Below, in pieces: positions 1 through 8,209 of a stretch of 28,949 nt of DNA (position 1 is its first letter; each line of letters opens with the position of its first letter). Where the stretch lies: the IMG/VR virus record IMGVR_UViG_3300038566_000268, positions 1-28,949 of that record. The stretch is one strand, 5' to 3'. This DNA is from a virus. Made by a program: the position numbers and the translations under genes. A model generated the notes under the pieces. That model ran no database searches. It was not told where the DNA came from and saw only the letters and a list, made by a program, of their open reading frames with translations.

Positions 1-17
1 GTTTCCCAGTCACGATC
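1..17 (+). other. Random-amplification primer tag (artefact)
   Basis: The first 17 bases are GTTTCCCAGTCACGATC, which from memory is the tag primer of random-primed (SISPA/round A-B) amplification. Its exact reverse complement is at 28923-28939. Phage sequence starts at 18. Confidence 0.9.
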
Positions 18-370
18 AGGAAGCCACCCAGCGGCATGGATGTGCCGGTTTCGGGCTTGATGCCGGTTACTGCATCACCAGTGAGGACACCGAAGTTACC
101 AAACGCATCAGGATCAGCCGTATCAACGCCGTTTCCAGCGAAGCCTACGTCAATATCCAGTGTTTCGATTCCGGTATCAATGTCATCAGCATAAAGCCAT
201 CCACCGATAACCGTTGCATTGGCAGGAAGCCAGAACATCTCAAGGATGTCTGCTGCCGTTACATTGGCTGATAGGGTGTAGGTTTCAAACTGAGCCTTCA
301 TGTTGCCAGCAGCGCCAACCGCAGGACGGACGGCGCGAGTCTTGGCTTTCGTAGCTGTTAAAGTAGCCAT
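2..370 (-). CDS. Virion protein downstream of capsid, 3' truncated
   Basis: The start ATG at 370 is preceded by AAGGAG with 8 bases of spacing. The frame stays open for 123 codons to the contig edge, so the C-terminus is missing. The last six residues are encoded by the primer tag and are not genuine. The N-terminus (MATLTATKAKTR) is basic, followed by a hydrophobic, glycine-rich beta-type sequence without membrane segments. It follows the major capsid gene in the late operon, separated by the opposed HNH gene, so a head-decoration or head-completion role is plausible. I do not recognise the family with certainty. Confidence 0.75.
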   Translation of the reverse strand, partial: MATLTATKAKTRAVRPAVGAAGNMKAQFETYTLSANVTAADILEMFWLPANATVIGGWLYADDIDTGIETLDIDVGFAGNGVDTADPDAFGNFGVLTGDAVTGIKPETGTSMPLGGFLIVTGK

Positions 371-423
371 TGAGCATACTCCTTTAGTATGTTAATGTCG
401 TCCAAGGATATTTGGAGATACAC

Positions 424-933
424 ATGATTTACAGGCCAATCCTTGAATATGAGGGTCTATACGAAATATCTGATTCTGGTGTTTGCAGATCACTCAGAAG
501 AAAAACCCCGAGAGAACTTAAGCCTATTCCTGTCTGGACTGGATATGTCAGAGTAGGTTTATATGATGAAAATGGCGAAAACATGAAACTTCGCTATCTC
601 CACCGACTTGTTTGGGAGGCTCATAGAGACAAAATCCCGAAAGGCTTTCAAATAAATCACAAAAACGGCATTAAAAATGATAACCGCCTTTGCAATCTTG
701 AAGTTCTGACCCCATCAGAAAATGGGAAACATGCCTACCGCATTGGGCTAGCCAAAACGCAAAAAGGAATAGATTGCCATTTTTGCAAACTCACAGAACA
801 GGAGGTCATTGAAATTATGGAACTACATCGAAGTGGTATAAAACAACTTGATATAGCCCATAAATTCAATGTATCCAGATCAAATATCTCCCATATTGTT
901 AATAGGAAAAGCTGGCCTGACCTAAAAAGGTAA
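424..933 (+). CDS. HNH homing endonuclease with NUMOD4-like and HTH domains
   Basis: A 169-residue free-standing homing endonuclease. The order is a NUMOD4-like N-terminus (EYEGLYEISDSG, about 8-20), an HNH nuclease (H60, INHKNG around 77-82, NDNR 85-88, NL 91-92) and a C-terminal helix-turn-helix (about 124-160). It would make a site-specific cut in related phages and spread by repair. ATG 424 is preferred because GGAG lies 6 bases upstream; a TTG at 412 is in frame but lacks a ribosome site. It lies on the plus strand inside the minus-strand head operon, between the capsid gene and the next virion gene, and looks more AT-rich than either, which fits later insertion. Confidence 0.88.
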   Translation: MIYRPILEYEGLYEISDSGVCRSLRRKTPRELKPIPVWTGYVRVGLYDENGENMKLRYLHRLVWEAHRDKIPKGFQINHKNGIKNDNRLCNLEVLTPSENGKHAYRIGLAKTQKGIDCHFCKLTEQEVIEIMELHRSGIKQLDIAHKFNVSRSNISHIVNRKSWPDLKR

Positions 934-946
934 TAAAATCAGGTAC

Positions 947-2059
947 TTAAATATCCTTTTGCGCGTTGACGAAGATCGTGACCATGCCATGCTGAACATG
1001 CTGACTCGATGTTCCAGACGGGTTATCGTCAAAGAACAGTTTGTCAATGTCATGTTTCAGCTCGACAGCCACACCCGGCTGGAACTCGTAGTCTGTCAGA
1101 CGATCAACGACGATACGAGGACGCTGCCCCATACCATAGCCAAGTGCCTGAGCGCCACACATAAAGCAGGGTGTGACACGACCACTGGACGCACCGGCAG
1201 TTGCCAGTGAAGACCAGTCAGACCCGAATGAATCATCAATGAAGTCTGCGATTTCAGGGACTTCACGGATTACTACGCCATCGTATTCCAGATCGCCGTC
1301 ACGCCAGATCGGGTTTGTACGACCACGAACCTGTGCGTTCTGATGATTGGTGACGAGGTCTTCTTTCAGATCACGGAAGGCGAAGGAATCACAGAAGATG
1401 ATGAAATTTTCTTCTTCCTCATTGCCTTTCAGTGGTCGGATACGAGGACGGGCGTTCTTTGCCATACGCTTCGCAAGTGCGACAGTTGTCGCCCTTAGCT
1501 GATCGTTGTTGGCATCGAGTTTCGCCAAGTCAGTCGCGTGAACGCCTGAGAAGTTGGAGACAGTCGCACCATACAGCACACGGTCATCATTGTTGCTTGC
1601 CCATGAGTTAAGCTGTGCAGCACTCGCGTCGCCATAATTGAAGTAGGACGTACCGTTATGCACGGCCCCCATTGCTTCAATCACGTCATCACGAATCTTC
1701 TCCATTGACCAGTCCATCAGGGAAGGGCGAGCGGCCTGCATCAGGTCGATGTTCGGCTTCTCCATTTCCTCACGGTCAAACTCAACCGCATTACGATAGT
1801 AGGTCGGTGAAAGTTCATAACCATAGTTCGGCAGGGCTTCGCCGTTGCCGCGCAAGGTCGCTGAACCGGAAACGCCAGTACCCGAAAGACGGTTGATCAA
1901 GGGAATCTCGATCTTCTTCCGACCTTCCTTAATGGTAATGACATTATTTGATCCCGTTCCGGTATAACGGGAAAAACGATTGCCTCGTACAAACTCCTTG
2001 AAGTAATCAGACAGATACTTCTTTACCTGGAGTTCTGAGGCGACTGTGGTATTCGCCAT
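947..2059 (-). CDS. Major capsid protein (Phage_capsid_3 / N4gp56-like)
   Basis: A 370-residue protein forming the icosahedral head shell. The N-terminal third has the family pattern: KYLSDYFKEFVRGNRFSRYTG, then ITIKEGRKKIEIPLINRLSGTG, then a run ending in RNAVEFDREEMEK, and a conserved helix with WSMEKIRDDVIEAM. This matches the capsid family formerly called DUF4043. It follows the scaffold gene directly, the usual scaffold-capsid order, and starts at ATG 2059 behind GGAG. Length is typical and there is no sign of truncation. Assignment is by remembered family pattern. Confidence 0.85.
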   Translation of the reverse strand: MANTTVASELQVKKYLSDYFKEFVRGNRFSRYTGTGSNNVITIKEGRKKIEIPLINRLSGTGVSGSATLRGNGEALPNYGYELSPTYYRNAVEFDREEMEKPNIDLMQAARPSLMDWSMEKIRDDVIEAMGAVHNGTSYFNYGDASAAQLNSWASNNDDRVLYGATVSNFSGVHATDLAKLDANNDQLRATTVALAKRMAKNARPRIRPLKGNEEEENFIIFCDSFAFRDLKEDLVTNHQNAQVRGRTNPIWRDGDLEYDGVVIREVPEIADFIDDSFGSDWSSLATAGASSGRVTPCFMCGAQALGYGMGQRPRIVVDRLTDYEFQPGVAVELKHDIDKLFFDDNPSGTSSQHVQHGMVTIFVNAQKDI

Positions 2060-2072
2060 GATTTATCTCCTT

Positions 2073-2762
2073 CTAACGATGCCTTGGGTCTACCCCAATC
2101 ACATCATCAAGACTTTCATCAATGACAAGAGAGTTATCTCCTGCCGCCTTTGCATCGGAGAGTGAATCAGGAAGTTCACGGCCCAGTAATTCTTCATACT
2201 TGGCCTTTGCCTTGGCTTCTGCTTCTTTCAAGGCTTCCTCTTTGATCTTTTTTTCAAGCTCATCAAGGTTGCCTACACGATCTAGCGTCATTTGACGATT
2301 GGCCGTTTCGTAAGCGAAAGAGGCCGGGTCTTGGGAAGAACGCATTTCAACGGCAAGTGCAGGATTTTTCTCGACCATCTGCATGAAAACATCAAGTTTC
2401 TGGTCGTAATCCTGATAGGTCTTTCGTGCGTACATCTCAGACATGCTTAATCGGGTTGTTTCCAACTTTGAATCAAACTTGTCTTCAATGTGTTTAAGTC
2501 GCCCGTCCGGGTCTTCCCAAATATTCGGGGGTTCCGGCTCAGGCTCCTTATCTTCCTTCAACTGACGGTTTTTCTCTCGAATACGCGCAAGCTCCGCTTT
2601 CAGCGCGTTCACTTCTTTCATAACAATGTCTTGATCTGACGACGACTCAGTTTCAGGTGCCTTTTCAGGCTCCTTTTCAGGTTCCGCTTTTACGTCCGTA
2701 GTTTCCGGTTCCTTCTCAGGTTCCGGCTCACCATTCAAAACATCATCAAGTGCTTCACTCAT
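2073..2762 (-). CDS. Scaffolding protein
   Basis: A 229-residue very acidic protein. Residues about 9-45 are a repetitive Glu/Pro/Lys tract (EPEKEPE-type repeats), followed by charged, probably coiled-coil helices rich in K, E and A to the C-terminus. Such composition immediately upstream of the capsid gene is typical of head assembly scaffolds, which line the procapsid interior and are then lost. ATG 2762 is chosen because GGAG lies 7 bases upstream; the frame extends further upstream without a good ribosome site. Sequence identity to a known scaffold is not visible, so the call rests on composition and position. Confidence 0.75.
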   Translation of the reverse strand: MSEALDDVLNGEPEPEKEPETTDVKAEPEKEPEKAPETESSSDQDIVMKEVNALKAELARIREKNRQLKEDKEPEPEPPNIWEDPDGRLKHIEDKFDSKLETTRLSMSEMYARKTYQDYDQKLDVFMQMVEKNPALAVEMRSSQDPASFAYETANRQMTLDRVGNLDELEKKIKEEALKEAEAKAKAKYEELLGRELPDSLSDAKAAGDNSLVIDESLDDVIGVDPRHR

Positions 2763-2883
2763 CTTTCTTCTCCACGCCCGTATGCTTAGTGCGGCGACCA
2801 CATTACGCCCAAAACCCTGGCGACGGGGGCTATAAATAGCCTGACATTATCGTCCGTTAAGCTCGACGACAGCTAAATAAAAT

Positions 2884-3381
2884 TTATTCGCAGAAGCCTG
2901 CTTTCTCAGCAGCAATCTTCCTAGCGTTTACAGCATCTATAAACGAATCGTAGCATCCAATATGCTTTCCTTTGCCATCTATAGTAATTCTTGCCACATA
3001 TTTACGCCTAGCAGTATTCCAACTAACCCCAATTACACCAGTTTTATTCCTTTTATTCATTTTAATTTTATCATTAACATACGGCCATCTATTCCGCATA
3101 TTTTCAGAATGTGTTGAAGCCTTAAGATTGCACCATCTATTGTCATTCCTAATTCTGTTTATATGATCTATTTCACTTGGAATTGAACCTGTCATGTATA
3201 AGAAAGCTAACTGATGAGCTTTATACCTTTTACCAAGCACATATATTCTTATATACCCTCTCCCATCATCAGATCCCACAATTTGTTTTCTTCCTATGGA
3301 TTTATTTTTCCAAGTGAAAATTCCTGTTTCTTTATCATAATGAATCTCATTTCTAAGCTGTGACCGAGTTAATTTTCTCAT
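2884..3381 (-). CDS. HNH endonuclease with AP2 DNA-binding domain
   Basis: A 165-residue mobile endonuclease of a type different from the one at 424-933. It has an HNH_3 core (H56, IDHINR 71-76, NDNRWCNL 79-86) and a C-terminal AP2-type DNA-binding domain (about 113-163: TGVIGVSW, KYVARI, GCYDSFIDAVNARK). It sits in the same direction as the operon, 3 bases after the preceding gene, but is clearly more AT-rich than the portal and scaffold genes around it. It leaves an 80-bp gap before the scaffold gene. Probably an inserted selfish element, not a virion gene. Confidence 0.88.
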   Translation of the reverse strand: MRKLTRSQLRNEIHYDKETGIFTWKNKSIGRKQIVGSDDGRGYIRIYVLGKRYKAHQLAFLYMTGSIPSEIDHINRIRNDNRWCNLKASTHSENMRNRWPYVNDKIKMNKRNKTGVIGVSWNTARRKYVARITIDGKGKHIGCYDSFIDAVNARKIAAEKAGFCE

Positions 3382-3383
3382 TA

Positions 3384-3662
3384 TTATGAATAATCCTCTT
3401 TAATAGGATTAGATAATCCGGCGACGATTGACTCCAAAGCACTGATTCGTGCTTCAAAATCCATGTAAGGCTCAACTTTTACAAAAGGCTCTAATTGACT
3501 GACCATCACTTCATACCGCTTCGGGTTTCGGATGGTAATGACATCATTCACCGAAAGTCGGCGTTTGAACTCATTGAAATACGCATCTTCCATCACCTTT
3601 TCAATGGAATCCTCAGTCTCAAAGACCTTTCTTGAATAATTCTCAACCGAGAGTTTTTTCAT
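3384..3662 (-). CDS. Hypothetical protein after portal
   Basis: A 92-residue protein starting by ATGA overlap with the portal stop codon, so probably translated with the portal. It is mixed-charge and helical, without membrane segments or recognisable motifs. Small genes of unknown role between portal and scaffold are common in P22-like head modules. The HNH-AP2 gene follows directly. Confidence 0.7.
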   Translation of the reverse strand: MKKLSVENYSRKVFETEDSIEKVMEDAYFNEFKRRLSVNDVITIRNPKRYEVMVSQLEPFVKVEPYMDFEARISALESIVAGLSNPIKEDYS

Positions 3663-5482
3663 CGAACACCCGATTCAATCTGTGTTTTTACCGCTTCACT
3701 CATTTTCTTGGTCGCATCGGCTCTGGTCTTGTCAATGTCAGCCATCTTCCCTTGTTTCTCCAGATCAAATGCCTCTTTCTGCTGCTGTGCCTGTTCTGGG
3801 TTTTGTGAACTGCTCTTTAAGAAGTCCAGAATCGCTTTCTTGTTCCTCAACTGTGAGGACATAATGATCAACTGCCACCTTGGATCACTCAGCGGAAGAT
3901 TAGAGCCGGTCTGTAAGACAGAGATCAGATTATCGAACTGTTCCTGTTGGGCAGTTGGGTAATCCGGTGCGTCTTCGATGATAATGTCCATATCTAACTC
4001 AGCGATAGGATTTTGAGTTTCGACCTGCTCCTTCATCCTGGGATCGTCTTTGATCTGAGCGAGGGCTTGCTGAAAAGCCGGATCATTTACTTGCTCAGGG
4101 GGAAGTTTGGACAAATCTTCGGTCAATTTTTCTTCAACCGTCACGGGGCGGTTAAGTCCGACCCATTTCAGATTATTCTCGTCATCTGTGACACGAATCC
4201 AGCGTTCTGCATCCCAAAACTGCTTAATCCGGTTCCAGACCTGTCGGTAGATACGCTTTTTGAAGTGCCTATGCCCGTCGAAGATAGGGCCAAGCTCCAT
4301 CGTCCCCGCCTGTTGACGAGCGAGTTCTGCACGGCCTGATCTAACTTTACCATCGTCGGTATTGGGGTTGGCGGCTACGTTGTCTATTTCCGCCTTGGCT
4401 TCCTGTAAGAGAGCAAGTTGCCCTTGGGCCAGATCATTTGTACCTAAAAGCTCGAATTCAAAGTTTGGATTGGTTTCTATCGCGCCATCGGGTTTAGCCA
4501 ATTCGTCTTTTGTCCGGTTTGGATCATCCACAGCACCCTTTTCATAGCGGAACTGACGGACAGAGAGCAAGTGAAGGCTTTTTGACCGACGCTTGTTAAT
4601 CTCATCCTGGGTGTCGATCATCGGACGTACCCAGCCGTACCGATTACCGTCACGATCTACGAAGGCAGACTGCATTTCCAGTCCACATTCCGGCATACCG
4701 TCTTCGTCTAAAAACGGAGATTTGAACGGTCCTTTGATAAAGCCGTTTTTGGTGAACTTGGCCCACATCCACACACCGTTCTTCATCCACCAGATGGTTG
4801 CGATTCTGACCCGTTTACGCTCTTTGTCATACCAAAGTGACCTTGGCGTGTCTTCAAAGGTATCGTCGTAGGACTCTTGTGTTGTAGACAGAACCGATTT
4901 TGCTTTATCCTCGGACATGCTTTGGGTTGCCATATCCAAAGCGTCTTCCATGTCCATCCATACGACAGAACCTTTGAACTTTGCATCCCGAAAGTCTCGA
5001 CGACGAGAACGCGGGTCCCAAAATAGTCTATCCCACGGGTAATATTTAATATCGACTTCAAAGCCTTCCTTGATCTTCTTGACAAGGACTTCTGCCCCGC
5101 CTGTTCCTTCGACCAGTTCGTTTTCAAAGACTTCTGAGCTGGTGTAGTCAAATTCCGTATTATCGACGACAAAACGAATGGCATCTGTTGCCGCAGTTGC
5201 CGCTTCTTCATGGACAGGAGTTCTTGGTAGGGCTTTTGGATCGGTTCTGTTCTGTCGTTCAAGCCCTAATAGAAAATCGACTTTCGGTTTTATCCGATTT
5301 ATCGTAATCGCTGGTTGTGATCGTCTTTCCAATGCGGCGAGTTCTTCGTCTGTCCACTGGATATTGTCGTAATAATCCCTGTCCCTTTCAGACATATAAC
5401 GGGAAGTAATGGAGGACTGTTCGTGTTCCTCAAAGTAACCGACGACACGTTTCAGATCGTCTTCATCGTTATGATCTGCCAT
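3659..5482 (-). CDS. Portal protein (P22-like)
   Basis: A 607-residue portal that forms the dodecameric ring at the DNA-entry vertex. Family features are an acidic N-terminus, RDYYDNIQWTDEELAALERR (about 30-50), PAITINRIKPKVDFLLGLERQNRTDPKALPRTP (about 58-88, central to the P22-like family), a segment KYYPWDRLFWDPRSR, a clip/stem region with RPMIDTQDEINKRRSKSLH, and a Gln/Lys/Glu-rich C-terminal helical barrel (about 550-607). Length is in the usual 550-730 range. The start at 5482 follows the previous stop by 2 bases. Unusually, adsorption-type genes separate it from the terminase. Confidence 0.9.
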   Translation of the reverse strand: MADHNDEDDLKRVVGYFEEHEQSSITSRYMSERDRDYYDNIQWTDEELAALERRSQPAITINRIKPKVDFLLGLERQNRTDPKALPRTPVHEEAATAATDAIRFVVDNTEFDYTSSEVFENELVEGTGGAEVLVKKIKEGFEVDIKYYPWDRLFWDPRSRRRDFRDAKFKGSVVWMDMEDALDMATQSMSEDKAKSVLSTTQESYDDTFEDTPRSLWYDKERKRVRIATIWWMKNGVWMWAKFTKNGFIKGPFKSPFLDEDGMPECGLEMQSAFVDRDGNRYGWVRPMIDTQDEINKRRSKSLHLLSVRQFRYEKGAVDDPNRTKDELAKPDGAIETNPNFEFELLGTNDLAQGQLALLQEAKAEIDNVAANPNTDDGKVRSGRAELARQQAGTMELGPIFDGHRHFKKRIYRQVWNRIKQFWDAERWIRVTDDENNLKWVGLNRPVTVEEKLTEDLSKLPPEQVNDPAFQQALAQIKDDPRMKEQVETQNPIAELDMDIIIEDAPDYPTAQQEQFDNLISVLQTGSNLPLSDPRWQLIIMSSQLRNKKAILDFLKSSSQNPEQAQQQKEAFDLEKQGKMADIDKTRADATKKMSEAVKTQIESGVR

Positions 5483-5484
5483 TT

Positions 5485-5814
5485 CTACATCCCGTAATCG
5501 TAGGTTTTTGAATTATCTTTCACAACGACCCTTATTGCTCGTTCATCTGTATTCCCGTCAGAATCGGTAATTTTATTCACCGCTTTATAAATACCGGGGG
5601 ATGTAGCGGCAAGCCTCGCACTTGCCGCCACGGTTGTATTCGCAGCACCGGCTATTGTTAAATTGGAGTCTTCCGTAGACCATGCAGAAGTAGACACCGT
5701 AACACCTGACGCAAGAACAGGACTCCACTTCACCGTATAGGTGATAGCGGCGTTCTCATGCTGTCTTACTGTGAGCTCGTAAGACTGTAAGGCGTTGAGT
5801 GTTTTGTTGTGCAT
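5485..5814 (-). CDS. Small Ig-like virion protein
   Basis: A 109-residue protein rich in Thr, Ser, Ala and Val with alternating hydrophobic residues and the pattern VTVSTSAWSTEDSNLTI, SPGIYKAVNKITDSDGNTDERAIRVVV. This looks like one immunoglobulin-like beta sandwich of the kind found on phage heads and fibres. No signal peptide. It lies between the LamG-like gene and the portal. The fold is inferred from pattern only. Confidence 0.65.
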   Translation of the reverse strand: MHNKTLNALQSYELTVRQHENAAITYTVKWSPVLASGVTVSTSAWSTEDSNLTIAGAANTTVAASARLAATSPGIYKAVNKITDSDGNTDERAIRVVVKDNSKTYDYGM

Positions 5815-5846
5815 AATATCTCTAAACCGAGCGGTCTGTCAGTTGT

Positions 5847-6581
5847 CTAGCCCGTAAATGTCCACTGCCCGACAGGTACTTCCCTGCCGGTTAGTTCGGG
5901 CTGTAGCGTTCCTATTGTCAGCGGGAAGTCACTTGTTGAGCCGTTATTACCGGCCCATGTCGCATAATCGTTTTCCAGAAGGATGATCGGCTGTGTACCG
6001 AGAGCTGCTGAAATCGACGTTGTTTTCCGGTACAAAGCTCCCGCTTGATCGGTGTCGTAAATCTTGCGGAAATATTCCCCTGTCAACTCACCTGTTGACG
6101 ACACATATGTGCTGGAAAATCCCGTCCAGATAGCGAACTGGTCAATCTGGCCTGTAAAGGGATTCGATCCGCCAGCCCTCGAACCGACAGCGTAATCATT
6201 GGCGGAATGATCGATATCGATGCCTGCCGGGGTATATGAATCATCGAGAACTCCATCGAGGTACATCCGTGCAAATCCCTGTGCCCTGTCAACAACAATA
6301 TCAACGGCGGTATATCCCGTTGAAGAGGTAAAGGCATTTGTGCTTTCCAGGAACGCAACGGTCGTGCCAACCGAGTCTTCGAGAAGGACCGCGAGCTTAT
6401 TGTTTGTTTGAAGCCTGACATAAGCCGTTGCCGCACTAGCCGTTGCCCAAATATACTGAAGTGCGGCGTTGGGGTTTGTTGGGTCGAACCAGAAATGACA
6501 CAGGAATTGATCTGAGTCTGCCACGACTCCGACAAGATCAAGATTGTAAACGGCTGTTGAGCCGTCAAGATACACACTCAT
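5847..6581 (-). CDS. LamG/concanavalin-like lectin virion protein
   Basis: A 244-residue protein with a LamG-type jelly roll over about residues 1-165. Typical pieces are FLCHFWFDPTN, YVRLQTNNKLAVLLEDS, GFARMYLDGVLDDSY, DYAVGSRAGGSNPFTGQIDQFAIWTGF and then a variable tail. Such domains bind glycans, so a fibre or appendage for host-surface attachment is likely. It starts by ATGA overlap with the esterase gene upstream, which suggests a joint appendage. No signal peptide or membrane segment. Confidence 0.75.
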   Translation of the reverse strand: MSVYLDGSTAVYNLDLVGVVADSDQFLCHFWFDPTNPNAALQYIWATASAATAYVRLQTNNKLAVLLEDSVGTTVAFLESTNAFTSSTGYTAVDIVVDRAQGFARMYLDGVLDDSYTPAGIDIDHSANDYAVGSRAGGSNPFTGQIDQFAIWTGFSSTYVSSTGELTGEYFRKIYDTDQAGALYRKTTSISAALGTQPIILLENDYATWAGNNGSTSDFPLTIGTLQPELTGREVPVGQWTFTG

Positions 6582-7516
6582 GTTGTCACCTGATAGTAAT
6601 TTTGTTTATTCAAGATAGATTGAATCTGTGCGGTTTTAACTTCCAGCGCCTCATTTTCAAAATGCACACCATCTGACACCTTTGTCATGCCAAGTGTTTC
6701 AGTCCAGTACGCCCAGTCTCTACGGTCGCAAGCTCGAATTTGCCGATCACGAACAACCTGCGAAGCGGGTTCGTAATATGTCGTTGGCGTAACAAGTGTT
6801 GGCGGAATAAGTGACGTAAGTGCTATGGAAAAAACAAAATCTTTGTCGACCGTGCAATTCCCCTGACTGGTTAAAGTTCCTCTAAGCCATTCGTAGGTTT
6901 TCGTCACAAACTCCTTGAAGTAAATGTATTCATTCACAACGCCAGCTGCATTCGTTGAATTACCCTCACCTTGATTAAATAAAAACCCGATAACATTCGC
7001 ATTGGTTAATGCTTGCATGTCAGCAATAAATTTTTCCTGAAACCCGGCGCGTCGAACCGTAATGGTTCCTGTTGCAGGTGATACCGCAGCAGAGTCAATA
7101 TCAAATGTGAAATCACTACCCACCTGACTGGTAACACGCTTCAACCCGTTGTATTCGCTCTGATCTGCGCCGGAGATAACAACCCATGCGGAAGTCGCAA
7201 TTTTATTGGTGAGCGTTGAAGTGCCTGTCGCCGTTCCACCAGATTGAGAAAGTGCCGTTACAGATTCGGGAGTTTCAGACCCATCGGATACCGGCCCCCA
7301 TCCAGTTGAGATATACCAGTCACGGAAAGGCCTGCCGGGGAACGGACATTCATAATAGGCAGGGTTTGAAATCCCGGCAGCCGTCATTAAAGCCTCTACA
7401 GAACTCGACGGGAATGTATCGGCGTTAGACTGACCAATGCTAAAAATGACGTTTTTCGGGTTTGCAGGAGGGGTTGAATCTCCCGCCGCACCACTTAGAC
7501 CACCGATCCCTATCAT
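6578..7516 (-). CDS. SGNH / sialate O-acetylesterase-like virion protein
   Basis: A 312-residue SGNH hydrolase of the carbohydrate O-acetylesterase type. Block I is VIFSIGQSN with nucleophile S30, block III is FNQGEGN (about 180-186), and the catalytic Asp/His pair is SDGVHFEN (D282, H285). A beta-rich insertion (about 80-155) separates the first two blocks. It would remove acetyl groups from surface polysaccharide or O-antigen during adsorption. It has no signal peptide and is coupled by ATGA overlaps to genes on both sides, one of them the LamG protein, which supports a virion appendage. The exact substrate cannot be read from sequence. Confidence 0.82.
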   Translation of the reverse strand: MIGIGGLSGAAGDSTPPANPKNVIFSIGQSNADTFPSSSVEALMTAAGISNPAYYECPFPGRPFRDWYISTGWGPVSDGSETPESVTALSQSGGTATGTSTLTNKIATSAWVVISGADQSEYNGLKRVTSQVGSDFTFDIDSAAVSPATGTITVRRAGFQEKFIADMQALTNANVIGFLFNQGEGNSTNAAGVVNEYIYFKEFVTKTYEWLRGTLTSQGNCTVDKDFVFSIALTSLIPPTLVTPTTYYEPASQVVRDRQIRACDRRDWAYWTETLGMTKVSDGVHFENEALEVKTAQIQSILNKQNYYQVTT

Positions 7517-7854
7517 GGGACGTAAACCAGTATTTCCATTCCCGTCCCTGCGGTCACGGAATCGAACGGGCCATAAAACGGGAGCGTAAAACCACGTGAT
7601 GTTAACTCTGCGTTAGTGACAACAACATCAGTATCACCGCTCTTTGGCGACAGCGTTAAACTGCCAGTTCCAAGCACAAGCACTTCGACATAGTTCACAT
7701 CGGTTGTGTTATACGTTGCTGCGCTTATGCGCTTTACTGATCCGGGTAAGGTAGTGACATGCTGACTCCCGCCCGTGTATTCCTGTAATACGACTTCGCC
7801 GTCAACATCAGGTATCTGATGCCCAGGTACTCTTACTTTTCCACTGTTCGCCAT
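7513..7854 (-). CDS. Small beta-rich virion protein
   Basis: A 113-residue Thr/Val/Gly-rich protein without membrane segments, coupled by ATGA overlap to the esterase gene. AGGTGA precedes its ATG. A possible base, adaptor or head-decoration protein for the esterase/LamG appendage; this rests on position only. Confidence 0.6.
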   Translation of the reverse strand: MANSGKVRVPGHQIPDVDGEVVLQEYTGGSQHVTTLPGSVKRISAATYNTTDVNYVEVLVLGTGSLTLSPKSGDTDVVVTNAELTSRGFTLPFYGPFDSVTAGTGMEILVYVP

Positions 7855-7858
7855 GATC

Positions 7859-8209
7859 TCACCTTATGCCTAATTCAAAATTACTGTAAACGGCCTCACC
7901 CTGGACGCCGATAGAAAGATACTGCCACCATTTTCTCACTTCAGGGGGAAGGGCAGACGATACGCCAAAGTGTGTAAACCCAAGCCCTAGAAAATATAAA
8001 ATCGTTTCACCTTTCTTCGGATTCTTCCCCAAAAGTCGTTGAGGGATGTAACCGGCTTCCTCGATATTTTCATAATCTCTTATACGTTGGGTCTGGTAAG
8101 CATCTGCGACCAGTAAAATGTCGTATGCTATTTCCCGTCTTGTGTCGTGAACCGTCCAGCTACTACATCCAGATAAGAGAAGACACAATAGAACTAGACG
8201 ACTTTCCAT
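7859..8209 (-). CDS. Small phage lipoprotein beside terminase
   Basis: A 116-residue lipoprotein. The first 14 residues form a short signal peptide ending in the lipobox LLSGC, with the acylated cysteine at C15. The rest (TRREIAYDILLVADAYQTQRIRDYEN, LLGKNPKKGETILYFLGLGFTHFG, LPPEVRKWWQYLSIGVQGEAVYSN) matches a recurring small phage family found next to the terminase gene. It overlaps the terminase end by 16 bases. Function unknown; a cell-envelope role late in infection is possible. Confidence 0.75.
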   Translation of the reverse strand: MESRLVLLCLLLSGCSSWTVHDTRREIAYDILLVADAYQTQRIRDYENIEEAGYIPQRLLGKNPKKGETILYFLGLGFTHFGVSSALPPEVRKWWQYLSIGVQGEAVYSNFELGIR

